A stretch of DNA of 6,967 bases, from contig JAEXWS010000183.1 in NCBI GenBank assembly GCA_023406225.1, forward strand, positions 1 to 6,967. Direction: 5' to 3'. Source of the DNA: Bacillota bacterium. Lineage in GTDB: Bacteria; Bacillota; Clostridia; Oscillospirales; Oscillospiraceae. Every line of letters starts with the position of its first letter. The first letter of the stretch is position 1. This document shows positions 5,387 to 6,967 of this stretch, in pieces. Made by a program: the position numbers and the translations under genes. Under the pieces are notes generated by a model, which made no database searches, was not told the origin of the DNA, and saw only the letters and a program-made list of their open reading frames with translations.

Positions 5387-6967
5387 ATGCGCGGCGTGCG
5401 CAAATACACCTCCAGCCTCAGTACGCAGCTGACGATTTTGATGATCCTCCTCATCTCTCTTCCGACCCTGATCTTTACCATATTCACGCTGCAGCAGCAA
5501 ACCGACCTCAGCCGCCAGGACGAGATCCGCTCGTCCTATGAAAGCACCGTGCAGCTGGCCACCCGGATCAACTCGGAGCTCAAGGGCTACGCGTCCGTTT
5601 CCAATCTCTTTTATTTGGACACCACCCTGTGCCGCACGCTGCTGGATTACCGGGAGGGTCTGCTGCCGGAGGAGGAGGCGCAGACGCGCCTCCGGGACCT
5701 CTCCAACCGCTATAACGCGGGCATGACCAACCGCACCTTTTCCACCCTGATCGTGGCGGAGGACGGCACGCCCTTCGGCAATGCGCTGTTCGGGGAGGAG
5801 GAGAGCCGCCTCAGCCTCTCCGGGCGGGACTGGTACGGCGGGCTCTTTTCCTCCCAGACCCGGCAGCTCTGGGTGGAGGACGCATATCTGGACAGCCTAT
5901 TTTCCACCAGCGGCTATCCCAATATCTATCTTGTCCGAAAACTCCACGACCGCCAGGACTGGTCCCCGGTGGGCACGTTGATCCTGATCGTGTCCCAGCT
6001 GGAGATCGAACGCATATACGCCAGCTATGTCAGCAGCCTGCAAAGCCTGTACATTCTGGACCGGGACATGCAAACCGTCTCCCGGGTGGACAACCTGGGC
6101 CTGGGGGACTTCCCGGAGGAGGCTTTCCCCATGCTGCTGTCCTACTCCGGCGCCATTGCCGAAACGGGCCTCCCGGGGGCGGAGCTTCTCAGCTACTATA
6201 CCATCGACATCTCCCAATGGAAGCTGGTCTGCCGTCATGACATCGTTCGTAGCATGCAGCCCTTTGACCGCTCCCGGCAGCAGTATCTGCTTTTGATGGC
6301 GGTGTGTCTGGTCGCCGCGTCCGTGCTCTCCTCTCTGGTCATCAAGCATTATATCTCCCCCATCCGGACGCTGCGCAGGCAGATGGACGAGGTGCAGAAG
6401 GGGAACCTGGACTCCCATCTGCCCATCGCGGCGGACAATGAGATCGGCCAGCTCACGGCCCACTTCAACATCATGCTGGACAGCATCAATCTTTTGATGC
6501 AGCGGTTGATGGAGGAGAGCGAGGCCAAGCGCAGCGCGGAGATCAAGGCGCTGCAAAACCAGATCAACCCCCATTTCCTGTACAACACGCTGGCGTCCGT
6601 CCGTTTTTCCATCTTTTCCGGGGAGAAGGAAAAGGCGGATAATATCGTGGTGTCCCTGATCCATCTGATGAAGATCGCCCTCTCCAACTCCCAGCGCTTT
6701 ATCACCATCGATATGGAACTGCGGCTGCTGGAGGATTATATCCGCATCCAGCAGTATACCTTTGCCGAGCCCTTTGGGGTGGAGGTGGATGTGCCCCCCG
6801 ATATCCGCAGCGCCTATACGATCAAGCTGATCTTGCAGCCCATCGTGGAAAACGCCATTTTTCACGGCCTGAAGCCCAAGGGCGCGGGGGGACTTCTGTG
6901 CGTCTCCGGCCGCGCCTGTCCCGACGGCGTGGAGCTGTTCATCCGGGACAACGGCGTGGGCTTCGAC
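5387..6967 (+). CDS. Two-component sensor histidine kinase, YesM/LytS class (C-terminus cut by window end)
   Basis: The frame is open for 527 codons from the ATG at 5387 to the window end. The protein has a first membrane segment (about residues 14-34), an extracellular sensor of about 265 residues, a second membrane segment (about 300-319), a HAMP linker (about 320-373, with ISPIRTLRRQMDEVQKGNL at its start and DNEIGQL), a short coiled helix, then the His_kinase motif ALQNQINPHFLYNTL with the phospho-acceptor His at residue 396. The HATPase domain begins with the N-box LQPIVENAIFHGL (Asn489) and is cut at the G1 box RDNGVGFD (520-527). The sensor part has double-Cache-like features, such as DWYGG (148-152) and a final GTLILIVSQLEIERIY strand/helix before the membrane-proximal subdomain. 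Such kinases sense small extracellular ligands and pass phosphate to AraC-type (YesN) or LytTR regulators. Divergent placement suggests it controls the importer operon. The regulator gene is not in the window. GTG 5357 is an alternative start. Confidence 0.93.
   Translation, partial: MRGVRKYTSSLSTQLTILMILLISLPTLIFTIFTLQQQTDLSRQDEIRSSYESTVQLATRINSELKGYASVSNLFYLDTTLCRTLLDYREGLLPEEEAQTRLRDLSNRYNAGMTNRTFSTLIVAEDGTPFGNALFGEEESRLSLSGRDWYGGLFSSQTRQLWVEDAYLDSLFSTSGYPNIYLVRKLHDRQDWSPVGTLILIVSQLEIERIYASYVSSLQSLYILDRDMQTVSRVDNLGLGDFPEEAFPMLLSYSGAIAETGLPGAELLSYYTIDISQWKLVCRHDIVRSMQPFDRSRQQYLLLMAVCLVAASVLSSLVIKHYISPIRTLRRQMDEVQKGNLDSHLPIAADNEIGQLTAHFNIMLDSINLLMQRLMEESEAKRSAEIKALQNQINPHFLYNTLASVRFSIFSGEKEKADNIVVSLIHLMKIALSNSQRFITIDMELRLLEDYIRIQQYTFAEPFGVEVDVPPDIRSAYTIKLILQPIVENAIFHGLKPKGAGGLLCVSGRACPDGVELFIRDNGVGFD

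Noticed and set aside
5897..6865. A 322-codon minus-strand open frame antisense to the sensor kinase
   Set aside because: The plus-strand frame encodes unmistakable HAMP, His_kinase and HATPase motifs; the antisense frame has no recognisable features.

Overview
The window is GC-rich, closely packed bacterial DNA with strong AAGGAGG-type ribosome binding sites before almost every gene, a lipoprotein-anchored solute-binding protein, and a YesM-type two-component sensor kinase. Together these suggest a Gram-positive-lineage anaerobe. A GC-rich member of the Clostridia (Oscillospiraceae-like) is my best guess; it rests on style, not on a marker gene.

Positions 1-5100 hold one minus-strand operon, read right to left. 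It runs livJ (lipoprotein binding protein, 3913-5100), a GC-rich hairpin with a T-tract (about 3850-3899), livH (permease, 2953-3828), livM (permease, 1940-2914), livG (ATPase, 1192-1953), livF (ATPase, 474-1199), then the first 154 codons of a TIM-barrel sugar-phosphate isomerase/epimerase-like protein that leaves the window at position 1. This is a complete ABC importer of the HAAT (LivJHMGF) class with a putative metabolic enzyme attached to its tail. livM/livG and livG/livF overlap by 14 and 8 bases, livM follows livH by 38 bases and the isomerase follows livF by 11, so the set is probably co-transcribed and translationally coupled. The hairpin after livJ would let the binding protein be made in excess over the membrane components.

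Positions 5101-5386 are a divergent control region, more AT-rich than the genes around it. On the plus strand it contains a near-consensus sigma-70/A promoter (TTTACA, 18 bases, TATAAT). On the livJ side it contains a series of A/T-tracts at roughly helical spacing, weak -10 candidates and several short repeats.

Positions 5387-6967 hold a plus-strand sensor histidine kinase of the LytS/YesM class (membrane segment, extracellular sensor, membrane segment, HAMP, His_kinase, start of HATPase). It is cut by the window end just inside the ATP-binding domain. A response regulator would be expected next, outside the window.

A reasonable reading is a sense-import-metabolise locus: the kinase senses an external compound, its partner regulator controls the divergent importer operon, and the isomerase-like enzyme acts on the imported compound. 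The combination with a sugar-type enzyme and a YesM-type kinase makes it doubtful that branched-chain amino acids are the true substrate. I see no mobile element, CRISPR array, tRNA or rRNA. All parts belong to known families; the less ordinary points are the gene combination, the livJ-livH attenuator and the intergenic architecture.
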